From contig OV884059.1 in assembly GCA_930367215.1 (NCBI GenBank), forward strand, positions 234,731,803 through 234,795,802: 64,000 nt of DNA. The letters are read 5' to 3'. Below, piece by piece: positions 24,301 to 36,290 of this stretch. Each line of letters begins with the position of its first letter. Positions within the stretch are counted from its first letter, which is position 1. The stretch is from Pollenia angustigena. Its lineage: Eukaryota; Arthropoda; Insecta; Diptera; Polleniidae. The position numbers were made by a program, and so were the translations under genes. The notes under the pieces were generated by a model. That model was not told where the DNA came from. It worked only from the letters and a program-made list of their open reading frames with translations, and ran no database searches.

Positions 24301-25235
24301 ATCGGGGAAAAAATAACTTATTAGGAGGGTTTTTGTTCACTCAATACTCGAGTCAAATTAATTGATATTGCAAAAAGTAAAATTAACAATGTGGAAGGAA
24401 GAAAAGCCCAACAAATTAAAACAAAAACTCCAAAACGTTTTTCAAAAAAAACATTTCAAATATTTTTTGTCTGATCTGGAACTAAAGTGAGATCTGAAAA
24501 CAAATTTTTCAAGCTGCATTGGCATTCTTCAAGTACAAGACAAAGTTTTACTTTTAATAAAAAAAAGTATTATTTATTTAATCAAACAAGAATATAAATT
24601 AGTTATTTATGTTTTTAAATGATATTTGAATAACAATAGACTGAATTTTTTAAATTTTTGTTTTTAGTAAAATTTAACAAGTAAGAGTGCTATATTCGGC
24701 TGTGCCGAATCTTATATACCCTTCACCATTGTGCGAGCAGAATACAGAGCAACTAGACAAAAACTAAATAATTTTTACATATACATACATAGCAGGCGCG
24801 GATCCAGCTTGAGCCTTAGGGGGGGGGGGGGGGGGAATTTTGTATGATACAAAAAAGTAAAAAATTAGTTTTGAAAAGTTTATTAAAAACAATATGTGTA
24901 TTAGGGTAAGTACTTTTTGCAATTTTTGCGAATATCAAATTTATCATCGCATAGCCGTATAGACCGTAAAAAAATATTAAGAAATGATGTATTACTTTTT
25001 CGCGATCGTGAAGAAAGTTTCCGCACCAAACGCGATAAAGTTTTGAATTTCAGTTTTTCTCCTTACTATACAAAATTAATATTTAATTACAAAATTTTAA
25101 GTATTTTCTAATAATTTCATGAATATAACAAGATCTTACCATTTGTACGGAAGAAGGGCGCAAAAAAAAATCGCGACTCTCTTTCGCGGTTTTTTTAATA
25201 AACTAATTTTAATGGCAAATGATAGATGTTGTGAT

Positions 25236-26550
25236 CAGTGTGACCCTTTTAGCATTTTCACTGCTAAATTTAGCATTATTTATTTTGATTTAGCAGCGAA
25301 TTTTTCAAATAGCATTTAGCATTATTTTCAGCATTTTTGTAATATTTTTTTAGCATTATTTAGCATTTTTTAATCTTACAAATTTTATATTTCACGCTAT
25401 TTCACAATATAACTTATCACTTCTGTCAATCTCTATTATTGTATTTTGTCATTTATACAAATGTATTATAATAGCAACCCTGTTAACACCAAAAAAAATT
25501 AAAGAAGGAATGGTAGATTTTACTACAGAAGAAATAACGGTTTTGGAACAGCAATGGCAAAAGCTGAATGCATACGAATTGATGAACCAAAGTTAAACTG
25601 TTGAATTCTGGTTAGGTGTTAAGAATATGATGAAAACAGATCATATTCTAATGGTATTTTAACCAACACTTTCGAAACTGTTCATATAATGGTGTGTTTA
25701 ATATGTGTAATTAAATTTACTGAAAATGCTGTTGAATAGCCTTTTATGTTTTCAATGACAATTTTTGTTTTTACATATACATATTTTGTATTTAATAAAA
25801 TATATCTCTGGCAATAAATAATAATGGCTTAAGTTGAGTTAAGTGTTTTTAATTTTATTACATTTCAAGTATAAAATGTCATTATTAATAAAGCTATACG
25901 CATGTATATTTTAACTTTCACAATACAACACACATTTCATTTTAAACAAAACACGAAATTTCGACTTTAGCCATTATTATTTACTGCAGATATTATTTAC
26001 TACAGATATGTAGGTATATTTACTACAGATATGTAGGTAACCTAAAACGCAAAAAACCCTATCTAACATTTTGAAAATTTTACAAAAAACTATTTAAAAT
26101 GTTAAATTTATTAATCGCCTTAAACTGTTTAAAATGTATTTTTCTTCTATTCGCACATTTGCTTAAGCCAACTTAAGCGCATTATGGTTGCGCCTTAACA
26201 GTTTTTCTGACAGTTGACAATGTTGCATATTTTGCAAACTGTAGCTTAAGGCTTTAAGCTTTATCATGTTTTTGTTTTTTTGGTTAAAAAATCGCTAACT
26301 TTTGCCAAACTACTGAATTGTTTTTATTAAATAAATCTATATGTCTTTAATTTTTTTTTATGTAAGCTTCATTTTATTTTAAAGAAATATAATATTTTCA
26401 GGTAAATTAATGAATAATTCATTAAAATTATACAATTATTTAAGAAATTTTAGCATTTTTTTTAGCATTTTTAAATTTTGTTTTTAGCATTTTTACGTTA
26501 TTTTAATCCACATTTAGCATCCCATTTTTTGTGTAGTTGTGGTCACACTG
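25236..26550 (+). mobile_element. hAT element with TAGCATT subterminal repeats
   Basis: Ends CAGTGTGACC and GGTCACACTG are a perfect 10-bp inverted repeat with a perfect 8-bp duplication GTTGTGAT outside (25228-25235, 26551-26558). AGCATT, mostly as TTTAGCATT, occurs about seven times in 25247-25370 and about five times in 26448-26520, in the same orientation at both ends. Such arrays are the expected docking sites for hAT transposases. The interior keeps a broken transposase tail (25498-25700). Confidence 0.85.
25498..25700 (+). pseudogene. hAT transposase remnant
   Basis: Plus-strand text reads TEEITVLEQQWQKLN, then a stop and VEFWLGVKNMM. This resembles the stretch before the hATC domain of ZBED-like hAT transposases, where FW-x-x-V is conserved. 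Stops interrupt it, and the following SLPHSNA-type tail is not seen. It supports hAT identity of 25236-26550 but is not functional. Confidence 0.5.
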
Positions 26551-26984
26551 GTTGTGATAGATGGGTTGTTTGGCGGATATATGAAACAGTGATAATTTTG
26601 AGTAGCGTAGTAATATATGCGCGGAAGAAGCTATAAAAGTTGCACAAGATATTTTTCCATTATGTAAATCAACTCGCACTTTAAACTTAAAATTTATTTC
26701 ATTTAACCCAAAAAATAGCTTTACATTTTCGTTATACATGTGCTTATTTTATGTATTTATGCCTGTATTCATAAAAATATTTTAAATTTAATAAAGGCTT
26801 GAAACCCAAATTTTCTATGAACATTTTCCTTAATAAACGTTTATTAAATTTTATAATCATTTATGAATATGGGGGGGTTAAAATATATAGTACATATATA
26901 TAAACAATAAATGTACCATATATAATGTGTATGGAAATAAAAAAAAATAAAAAAAAATTTTTTTTTTTGAGGAGCTTTAAAAAT

Positions 26985-29025
26985 TTCATTTTTTTTTTTT
27001 TTTTTTTTATTATTAATTCTTCATTTACATAACCGAGCCTATAGGGCCTTATGCAGTTAATTAAAGCTACTTACTAAATAGTAAACTTCTATATAAAATT
27101 ACAATTAAGTACAAAAAATACTAAGAAATAAATAACAATACATATGAATAATATTTATTTAATATAGGTTAAAAATAAAAAAAAAGAAATCATAATGAAT
27201 ACTAGTAAGCAAAATTATTTGAACAAACACAAATAATCTGAGAAGAATTAAAAAATAGAAACAAAAAGAAAATCGAACATATTACGGAACATTCAATACA
27301 TGGAATTGTGAATATTCTAGCAATTTAGATTTGAAAACAGAATATGAATACGTAAACTCCCTCAATTCCCTCGGCAATGCATTCCATATTCTCGATACTC
27401 GAATTTGAAATGACCTTTTATAAACATCCAAATGCCTGACAGGATAAATTATTTGCGGATTTCTTAATGAATGTGAAAAATTAAATTTATTAACAATATA
27501 AACAGGATAACCATTGACAAGGGATTTATATAAAAACAATAGCATCCTAATGCTGACAAAATTTTCAAAAGAAGATCCAATAAAACTTAAAGCGTATCGG
27601 GAAACATGATCCCTTCTTTTCAAATTAAAAACATATCGGATAATCCTGTTAAAGATTAGTTTATATTTTCCCCGGACATGACTCCCAGACCCAGTAAAGA
27701 TTTCGGCACAGTACAATATATGCGGCATTAAGATAGCCTTGGCTACCCGTGCCTTCATTGAAAGAGGCAAATATATATTTAATGAGTACAACCTTTTTAA
27801 AAGAAATGATACCCGAGAAGATAGGTTATCAACGTGTGGGGAAAAATTCAGTAAGTTGTCCAAGACAAGGCCTAAACATTTCATTTTGTTAACAAATTCT
27901 ATAGGAACACCATTTATTGCAATATTTACATCCTCCGTATTGAATCCAAACCCCGTTAACTTTGTTTTCACTGGGTTAACACAGAACCCATTAATTGCCG
28001 CCCATGACATTACTTCCCGAATTACATAGTTGACTCCTATCTCCAACACATCCAAAAATGCAGTATCTGAATAACAAACAAACTGAACATCATCTGCATA
28101 TACAAATGGCAAACAGGAAACACCATTAGAAATCTGCAGCAGGTCATCCAAATACAACATAAATAAAAGTGGGCCAATTACAGATCCCTGAGGAACACCA
28201 CTTGTGATCCGACGAGATTGGGAGAGAGACGAACCAATAGATACATATTGAAGTCTACCATACAGATAAGACCTGATAAGCCCACAAGCCTGGTGAGAAA
28301 AATCAAAATTATCACATAATTTACACAATAACCTGGAATACATTACTCTGTCAAAAGCTTTCGATAAATCTACCGAAATTAAAACAACATTTTTACGACT
28401 ATCTAAGAACTGTCTAATAGAGTCAGTCAAACCAAGTAGTAGAGAGGTTGTGCTGTACCCCCGTCGAAACCCTGATTGTGACGGATGTACCAGTGCATTA
28501 CGATCAAGGTGCTCAATCATTTGATCTTTCAAAATATGTTCTACCACTTTAGAAAGAACGGGAAGTATCGAAATAGGACGTAAATTGTCAAATTCAACTG
28601 ACTGACCCTCCTTCCTTATAGGAACTACTCTAGCTATCTTCCACTTCCAAGGGAAGCACGAAGTGGTAATAATAGTATTAACTAGATGAAGTAAATGCGA
28701 GGACACAAATGGAAAAACAATTTTCAGAAATTTTAAAGGTAAAGAGTCATGTCCAACAGCATTAGACTTGATTCTACAAAGTGCCATACGTAACGTATCA
28801 ATATCAACACATTCAAAGGAGAAACCAGAATCGCGAGAGCTGCCAATAGGATTGTAATAATCCTCCGAATCAGGCATCTGACAAGAAACAAAATAATCAT
28901 TTATATCATTCGGATCGGAAAATGTTAAATGCTCCTAAAAAAATTATTTTCATTATCAATACTAAATTGGACATCGCGTGGTGGTATGAATAAATTTTGT
29001 CTAAAAAAGTCATTACCCTAATTAA
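26985..29025 (-). mobile_element. 5'-truncated LINE (non-LTR retrotransposon)
   Basis: A minus-strand element with a poly(A) tail (T run on the plus strand at about 26989-27007), a ~270-bp 3' UTR, and the C-terminal part of a reverse transcriptase ORF. The 5' end stops near 29025 without endonuclease, typical of truncated target-primed insertions. It interrupts the 24793-31996 hAT. Confidence 0.8.
27282..28930 (-). pseudogene. LINE reverse transcriptase, 5'-truncated
   Basis: An open frame of 531 codons (28877-27282) holds the RT core in order: LRPISILPVLSK (finger), SGFRRGYSTTSLL, VDLSKAFDRV (first catalytic Asp), SGVPQGSVIGPLLF, and FVYADDVQFV (catalytic ADD). A thumb and C-terminal tail with RVSRIWNALP and FKSKLLEY follow. 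The frame stays open upstream of the first Met, then shifts by one base at a T7 run (28936-28942), beyond which FIPPRDVQFS continues in another frame. The catalytic residues are intact, but the endonuclease and start are lost, so it is dead. Jockey/CR1-like by motif style. Confidence 0.85.
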
Positions 29026-29085
29026 AAAAAACTCAACAAAAAGGTTAAATAAAATATAAGATCAGTTCAATATACATTAATCTTT

Positions 29086-30337
29086 TTAAATTAGCAATTT
29101 ATGATTTCCTTGTGAGGCAAATTTAGACAGTACAGTCAGTCTATCTGTCATTGTTGATCTGAGCCATGCTTTTATTCGACGAAGGGTAGGAAATGACCTC
29201 TCGTTCATAGCATTACTGACGAGCATTGAAACGAAAATTTGAAATACTTTTCTTAGATTTGGGTAGATATCTTCATTACAGTTTATTAAAGCATCTACAA
29301 CGTTATCTGATAGATCAGGCTCAAGTTTAGATCTTAGTAGGTGTTTATCTCTTTTATCAAATATAATCAGCTCATCAGCTCGTTGTGGTTTTAACAGTTT
29401 TGTATCTGTATATGACTTGATTATACTTTGGGGTAGAAGTTTTGGTATGTTCAATACATTTGGAATATCTATTGGAAAAGTTGTTATGAGATCTTCCAAA
29501 ATAAATTCAATAAGAGGAATGTAACCTACAACTCGGTAGAAATCTTCAACATTTTGGATGTGATTATTTCGTTCAAATCTTGTCTTTTCGATAGGAACCT
29601 CGATTTGAACGCAAATAACTTAAACTTTTTCAAAAATCGCTTTAAATTGTTCTTCGGATTTATTTATTTTTTCTTCAAGGCACATGATTAAAATTTTGAT
29701 AAGGCTTGATCCTTTTTGAAGATCTATATCATGCTTTTGTAACATGATGCTTACTTAATATGTATATTCCGCAAATAAATTTAAAAGTACTAAGTGAGAT
29801 TCTTAATATAAAGGTAGAGATACTACCTCTGCACTTAGATATTTTTTCCAAAGCTTCTACTATATGATGTACACTTGTTGCAAAGACGCATAATGAAGAG
29901 AGTTTGGCTCCCAAATACTTTGCTAAAACTGTTTTTCGCTTGGGATGTTTATATTTAAAAAATTTTTTCGTTTCTTTAACAAATGATACAATTTTTTGTA
30001 TTAATGGCACTTTATTGCTTTTAGAAATCGAGTTGTTCGATTTATGGGAATATCAAGGCGTTTGTTTCGCATTTGTCGCTTTTCCAGAAATTTTCAACAG
30101 CTCCATTATCTGCTGACATCAGAGGTCACCCATCTGTTCCATCTCCTACACAAAATTTGTCATAGCTTTAAGAACTATTGATGATAGTGCCTTCGCATCA
30201 ATTGAGACATCAACGTCATCAATATCTTTTGAAGCCTCTTCAAATGCGTTTACAACAAAGCCAATAAATTCTTCCCTAAAAACTTTTTGTTGTATGTTGA
30301 AATATCTTAAAGATAAGGAAATCTGGCTTTTACACAT
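29086..30337 (-). pseudogene. Decayed hAT transposase
   Basis: Reading the minus strand, the first piece (30337-30146) has QQKVFREEFIGFV, as in KRBA2/ZMYM/THAP-linked hAT transposases. A following GDGTDG and MSADNGAVENF stretch with a stop corresponds to the usual GQGYDGA and MSG...GVQ region. The last frame (29499-29086) carries IYPNLRKVFQIFVSMLVSNA and NERSFPTLRRIKAWLRST, the hATC dimerisation domain. Several frames and stops separate the pieces. It is the probable transposase of the 24793-31996 element, lying in its central part. Confidence 0.75.
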
Positions 30338-30429
30338 AAATATATTATAGATAAATATTGTAAATACTAAGGCTTTTTAATAATTCAACCGCACGCATTA
30401 TCAAGTAAAACGTTTAGTCTTTGGATATA

Positions 30430-31734
30430 AAGGGTGGTTAAATTTCAAGAGCCGATGTTGATTTTGAATAAAACACAAACTATTTAGGAAATTTTTGTAA
30501 TTTTATTTTATTATGATATATTGGTATTACTCAATTATGTATGGAACAAAATATCGGCCAAATGGGCGCCGCGACCACGGCGGCACACCTCCATCCGATG
30601 GTCCAAATTTTCGATGACCCTGAGGCATAATGGAGGTTCTATGCCGTTAATGTGCCGAATTATCTCATCCTTTAGCTCCTGAATTGTTGTTGGCTTATCG
30701 ACGTACACCTTTTCTTTCAAATAACCCCAAAGAAAAAAGTCCAACGGTGTCAAATCACATGATCTTGGCGGCCAATTGACATCGCCATTACGTGAGATAA
30801 CACGGCCATTGAATTTGTTGCGCAAAAGAGCCATTGTTTCGTTAGCTGTGTGGCAAGTGGCACCGTCCTGCTGAAACCACATATCGTCCACATCCATATC
30901 TTCCAATTCGGGCCATAAAAAGTTCGTTATCATCTCACGATAGCGAACACCATTCACAGTAACTGCCTGACCGGCCTCATTTTGGAAAAAATACGGCCCG
31001 ATGATGCCGCCAGCCCATAAACCGCACCAAACAGTCACTCTTTGTGGGTGCATTGGTGTTTCGACAATCACTCTTGGATTCTCATTCGCCCAAATGCGGC
31101 AATTCTGTTTATTGACGAATCCACTGAGGTGAAAATGTGCCTCATCACTGAAGATGATGTTCTTCGAAAATTGATCATCCGCTGTTGCCATTTCTTGCCA
31201 CCATTCTGCCCATTCACGACGTTTGGAATGGTCAAGAGGCTGTAGTTCTTGAGCCAATTGCACCTTGTAAGCGTGTAAATGCAAGTCTTTATGCATAATG
31301 TTCATCAACGACGAGCGTGAGAGGTGCAATTGTTGGGCACGACGACGAGTTGAGGTGGACGGCTCTTCAGCCACACTATCGCGAACAGCAGCAATATTTT
31401 CTACAGTACGAGCTGTACGAGCATGCACTGGTGTTCTCACATCTTCCACAGACCCGGTTTGCTCGAATTTTTCCTAGATTTTTGCGATTGTACGCACATT
31501 TGGACGATCAAATTGACCAAAAAAATCACGAAGTGCACGATATGCATTTTGATTTGAACGCCCATTTTCATAATAAGTCTGGATAACTTTAACACGTTGT
31601 TGGATTGTGTATCTCTCCATGGTTCAAATTGAGTAAGTCTGAAATAGAGAAATGTCAAATAAAATTCAGAAAAAAAACTTGGCGTTTAGGTGTGGTTCAC
31701 ATTCAACATCGGCCCTTACAATTTAACCACCCTT
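30430..31734 (-). mobile_element. Near-complete DD41D mariner-type transposon
   Basis: The ~33-bp imperfect TIRs start AAGGGTGGTTAAAT, and TA flanks both ends (30428-30429, 31735-31736). The 1305-bp length is normal for mariner-like elements. It encodes one transposase on the minus strand broken by a single stop codon. The DD41D spacing is that reported for the rosa group of Tc1/mariner elements first described from Ceratitis. Confidence 0.85.
30535..31620 (-). pseudogene. DD41D (rosa-like) transposase, one stop
   Basis: The start ATG is at 31620-31618 (METY-like, MERYTIQQRV). Codon 49 is TAG at 31476-31474, after which the frame is open for 304 more codons to 30535. An HTH region lies before the catalytic domain. 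Catalytic motifs seen: FSDEAHFHLSG (first Asp), WFQQDGATCHTA (second Asp), and CDLTPLDFFLWGYLK (third Asp), with 41 residues between the second and third Asp counted to PLD. About 360 codons is normal for the family. Only the stop makes it a pseudogene, so it is a fairly recent copy. Other copies at 13528 and 35359 are much more damaged. Confidence 0.85.
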
Positions 31735-32104
31735 TAGATGGCACCTGCTGCGATTGAATGTAGAATACAAGTAAAAGTATTTGAATACGGTAAACTAGAT
31801 GTTATTGAAAATTTAGTTAGAGATTCCATAAAAAAAAAACAAAAAAAAACCATGCTGCGATTTCCAAAAATTTTGTATGTACATTAAAAAAAATATTATT
31901 ATTCGGAATTCTTGTATTATCGAAATTAACAAAACATATTTTTATAATTTACGGGGGGAAATTTCCTTATTTCCCCCCCCCCTGAATCCGCGCCTGGTAA
32001 TACATAGTTACAATACTTAAAACTTCATTATAAATAAAATTTAAAAAGCGAAAACTGGTAAATAATTTTTTAAATCGTTTTTAGAACATAAAAAAAAATA
32101 AAAA

Positions 32105-32222
32105 TATTAAAAAAAAAAATTTTCTTTTTAAAAAACCAAGATTCGAACCAGGGAACTCTCAGTTTCTAACTTAAAACACCCCCTAGACAACTGAACCATG
32201 AAGGAACTAACGTTCGAATATC
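32105..32222 (-). mobile_element. tRNA-derived SINE, family 3 (short)
   Basis: The minus strand carries an A-box-like TGGTTCAGTTGTCTAGGGGG and a B-box GGTTCGAATC about 35 nt apart, then GGTTTTTTAAAAAG and an A-rich/T-rich tail near 32105. The tRNA-like part lacks good stems. One copy only, so SINE versus tRNA pseudogene cannot be separated. Confidence 0.5.
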
Positions 32223-32249
32223 GAATATCATTAAAATGAAATATTGCAC

Positions 32250-32340
32250 GTTTACTGTTCACCAAATTCAACACAGTTGAGTTGTAATTACTTTTGATGT
32301 TTTTGTTCACCGCAATAGCAAAGTTGGGAAATATGTTCAC
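32250..32340. repeat. Degenerate copy of the 48101-48273 MITE
   Basis: Contains GTTGAGTTGTAATTACTTTT and TTTTTGTTCACCGCAAT, then GCAAAGTTG, matching the interior of 48101-48273. The ends are missing. Confidence 0.5.
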
Positions 32341-32700
32341 CAAAATAGTTTGTGCCATGTATGTGTGTTTGTTTTCTTTTATCTTTTTGGCGAGTTTTTA
32401 AGTAGCAAAAAAAACACAAAAATTCCTAGTTTCCATTTGTAAAAATTATTTCGTAAAATAGATAAAATAATAAATAAGGGTGATAACGAAAATCATATTG
32501 GACATTATGCTAGTATATGTAAACAATTGAAAGGGGGGGGGGGGGGTTAGAGGGACATCAAATTGTTAAATCAAGTTCTCTCCTCATAAGGACCCAGAAT
32601 ATATATACTTTATAGGGTCTTAAATCAATATTGTAGAAATTACAAACGGAATGACAAACTTATTTATACCCTTTTCCACCTGAGGTGAATGGTATAAAAA

Positions 32701-34145
32701 CGATTTTTTAAGTTTTTAGTGGATATTTTTTATTTTTTTAGTGCATATTTTGGATTTTTTAGTGCATATTTCAAGCGCATATTTTCGATTTTTTATCTAA
32801 AATCAAATATTTGTTAAGTGTGACAATACCTAAAGACAAAAAATGATATCAGCTTAAAGTTTAATCATTACAAACTTCAAATGAAAATAAAACATGAAGA
32901 TATAAATTTAAACCTTAGTGGCATGAAAACTGTTTGCTGGGTTGCTAAATTTTGCGTATGTTGAAAAAAAAACTAAAAATTGAATGTATACACAGCTAGA
33001 CAGACAGACAGACAGACAGACAATAATAAATATGGTACGATTAAATACAAATTTTGAATGATAGATTTTCTTTTTATTGTTGCTGTTTATCTATTTCGTT
33101 GCGAATTTTTCATTCATTTTTTTGTATTACGACTATTTAAAGTTTTGTTCAATTCAAAATTTATTTGTAATAAAATTTTTTTTTGGATTTTTTTTATAAT
33201 TTTTAAATAAAAAATGCAATAATGAAAGTTTAATGACCCAATGAATTCAATAAAGTAACAAAATTTAAATTTGTACATCTGGGCGTATAATTTTTTATTA
33301 TCTTTATACGCACAACAAAATAGTGGAGGGGGTCTTATAACCTTTAATTTAGAATCACATTCTGAGACGACCTTCCGATGTTCGTCCGGCTGGAAGTTTG
33401 TGCATGTTACCTTTTCCGCTAAGAACAGATCGCAATTTTGAAGACAATTTCAAAGAAGCTGGTATATACGTTTCAATTGTCATAAGGACTAAGGCTATTA
33501 GAAATAGTGGGAATCGGTCCATAATTTCACATGTCCCCCATACAAACTTCTTTCCGCAATAGTCATTGTGCCCCTGAACTATTTTATTATGTTGGTATTT
33601 AGATGATGATTCCGTCCAAAAATATTTTAGGGCAACATAAATTGTCTAATGATCATAACACGCATACACTGGTAGAAAAGGCGTCAAAACGCTGATTTGT
33701 TTTAACATCAGTACTATGACAACTGTCTTCTTTTTTGACCCCATGACACTTTCCATCATTGTCATGTCAGTCTTAACATCACTTGGCCAAATTGTAATGA
33801 GGTGAAATTATGTCATCACTGGCATCACAGAAATGACGATTCGGAGTCAGTTTAATAAAAAATGTCATCAGTGCGATGGCTCAGTTACATCGGATAAAGG
33901 ACTCAACCTAGTGGGAGTCACTGGGATTAACTTAAGTCCAAGTGAGAGAATATTATTATTAACTTAGCCGTTACACATGTTTGTTTCTCCCTTGTTTACA
34001 TAAGAACTCTCAATTATAAGACACCAGCAGCATGTCCGATATGGTTATCGTAATCATTTTACTTTGAAAATTTAAAACATTTAACTTAAACAAATAAAAT
34101 ATGGGAATTTTTGCTTCTTATTTTACTTTTTAAACATGAACATAT
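32701..34145. other. Noncoding with repeat relics
   Basis: A CAGA tetranucleotide run lies at about 33000-33022. From about 33300 to 33660 there is a decayed GTCCGGCTGGAAGTTTGTGC repeat of the same kind as 37480-38157. The region at 33660-33900 has many TGTCAT/ATGACA strings but no clear ends. No gene was recognised. Confidence 0.4.
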
Positions 34146-34395
34146 GGGCTATTCACAAGGTGTGCTATCAAGTCATATCGTCATAATGTCCTAAATAATA
34201 TTTTACAATTGTTTAAAAAAAATATTGTTCTGTTTGAAACAAAATACAAATTTTAATGCTGTGTTCATTATTTCGTCGTAACTGTTCATTAGAATACTAA
34301 ATTATAAGCGCTTCCCCACAGCAGTCATATATATTTCTTGTAATTTTTTTAGGACATATGACTTTACAACTTTATGACTACCTTGTGAATAGCCC
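34146..34395. mobile_element. MITE, 250 bp
   Basis: Perfect inverted ends GGGCTATTCACAAGGT and, at the right, ACCTTGTGAATAGCCC. Inner strings AGTCATA/TATGACT are also inverted. No frame. The flanks do not give a convincing duplication. Confidence 0.7.
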
Positions 34396-35358
34396 AATAA
34401 TGTTTTTTTGATGTTAACGAAAATTTAGCACGTATGTCGACATGATCATGTAGGGTTTCTAATTCCCCGGACTTTTTCTATTCCTGGGAAACGAAACAAA
34501 AAAATCTTACTCTCGGGAATCCCGGGATTCTTTGAATAAAACAATGATTTCATTAAATGAGTTCAAGAAAAAAGTTTTTCCTTTTTTTAAATTATTAATT
34601 CCACAGAAAACCAAATAAATTTTTACATTCATATGTACATGCTAGGTTATTCATTTAATCGGGCTTTTGATTTAATCGTTTAATCGCTCGATTAATTAAC
34701 CGAGGTTTTGGTTTAATCGGTAAATAATCGGTTAATTTTGCTATTGATCGGTTAACCGATTAAACAAGTTTTGCTATAAATTAAGTAATTTCAATAAATA
34801 AAAATGCAAAAATTCAAACAATTCTTGAACTAAAACGATAAAACAAAAATATAATTCATAAATATCTATGTATGTTATACATATTTTTTAATTTTGAAAT
34901 ATTATATATTTATTCAAAAATAAACTGTGAAATAATTTTATTAATAATGTCGAAAGCTTAATTTGATCTTATAAAATAATCTTTTAGAACAGTTACATAC
35001 ATTTATTGCCATCGATCCTATAAGGAGCATAGGGCCTCCTTATTAGAACAATTATTTGGTTTAAATGTTTAGGATTCAAGCGATTCTTTTCTTTACTCCA
35101 CGTCTACAACAGACATGATTAGCTGTTATATCATGATGTTATAAAAGCGCTGTTAAAACATTTGCATTAACAACAGCGTTACCATTCAAAATTTTCAAAA
35201 AGGAGCACAAAAAGGGGATTTTCCAAAAAAAATTTCACAAAAAGGGGAATACTGAGAAAAAAGATGCAACTTTAAAAACAGGAAAATTTTCAAAAAAAAA
35301 AACAAACTTATGTATTTATTAAATTTCATATTTTTAAAAAAATAAATTATATATAATA

Positions 35359-36256
35359 ATGGGTGATTTTTTAGATATTATCTTTTTGGCAACACTGATT
35401 TAAACAGCTGATGCACGTTTCGTGTTTTGTTTCACTGTCAAACATCTTCAGTTTGGTCTATAATTTAACCATGAATCGTCTTACAAACCAACAACGCTTG
35501 CAAATTATTGAATTTTATTATCAAAATGCGTGCTCTGTTAAGAAAGTTCATCGCGCGGTTCTTCCATTTTATGGTCAGTTTAATCGACCCACTGAAGCGG
35601 CTATTCGGGCTATTGTGACTAAATTTCACACCAAATTTACATTGTTGGACATTAAACCACCAACACGCTTACGTAGAGTGCGAAATGAAGAAAATATCGC
35701 AGCTGTATCGGCCAGTGTTAATGATGACCATCAATTATCGATTAGTCGCCGTTCGCAGCAATTGGGCCTCTGTTACTCAACAACGTGAGATGATATCCAA
35801 CTTTTGTTTGCCCAAAATGCAAGAGCTTGACTTTCATGACATGTGGTTTCAACAAGACGGTGCCACATGCTACACAGCACGCTTAACAATGGACCTTTTG
35901 AGAGGCGAGTTCGGTGAACATTTTATTTCACGCTCGGGAATGGTCAATTGGCCGCCTCAATCGTGCGATTTAACGCCTTTAGACTGTTTTTTGTGGGGCT
36001 ATGTTAAAGCTCATGTCTATACACACATGCCCGCATTTATTCATGAGATACCGGCCGAAATGTTGGAAAGAGTATGCCAAAATTGGACTAAGCGGATGGA
36101 CCATTTGAGGCGCAGTCACGGTCAACATTTGCATGAAATAATCTTCAAACATTTAATTATATGGACCGTACTATCGATTCAAATAAAGATTTCATGCATT
36201 TTTCTGAATTTTATGTGTTTTTTTTAACTTTCCTATAGCTCTTAATAAATCACCCG
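35359..36256 (+). mobile_element. Second DD41D-type element, internally deleted
   Basis: The ends GGGTGATTT (from 35361) and AAATCACCC (to 36255) are short inverted repeats. TA lies just left (35357-35358); the right flank is mutated. It encodes transposase ends of the same catalytic class as 30535-31620 but from a different lineage. Confidence 0.7.
35471..36170 (+). pseudogene. DD41D transposase with central deletion
   Basis: The N-terminal frame starts MNRLTNQQRLQIIEFYYQ at 35471, an HTH region as in other DD41D transposases. It runs to RSQQLGLCYST, where a deletion with frame change joins it to REMISNFCLPKM. The second frame holds WFQQDGATCYTA and CDLTPLDCFLWGYVK, again with 41 residues between the two Asp. 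The segment with the first catalytic Asp (FSDEAHF in the relative) is gone, so it cannot cut DNA. Confidence 0.8.
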
Positions 36257-36290
36257 ATGCAAATTGTTTGGGAAAACCACAACATATGAG

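Larger units (their letters stand above)
24793..31996 (-). mobile_element. 7.2-kb hAT element with nested insertions
   Basis: Ends CAGGCGCGGATCC (left) and GGATTC-type inverse ...TGAATCCGCGCCTG (right) followed inward by G/C homopolymers match a well-known hAT end type. ATACATAG lies directly left of the element and again 3 nt beyond the right end, an approximate 8-bp duplication. Decayed transposase text on the minus strand (29086-30337) fits. It was later invaded by a hAT (25236-26550), a LINE (about 26985-29025) and a DD41D element (30430-31734). Confidence 0.7.
24677..32700 (+). repeat. Dispersed repeat, copy D, split by a transposon nest
   Basis: The left piece (24677 to about 24792) begins AACAAGTAAGAGTGC and carries the hairpin TTCGGCTGTGCCGAA. 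The right piece (about 32588-32700) carries AGAATATATATACTTTATAG and ends GGTGAATGGTATAAAAA, both matching 4823-6079. The 7.2-kb hAT at 24793-31996 and later insertions lie between. The tandem units of other copies are missing here. Confidence 0.6.
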
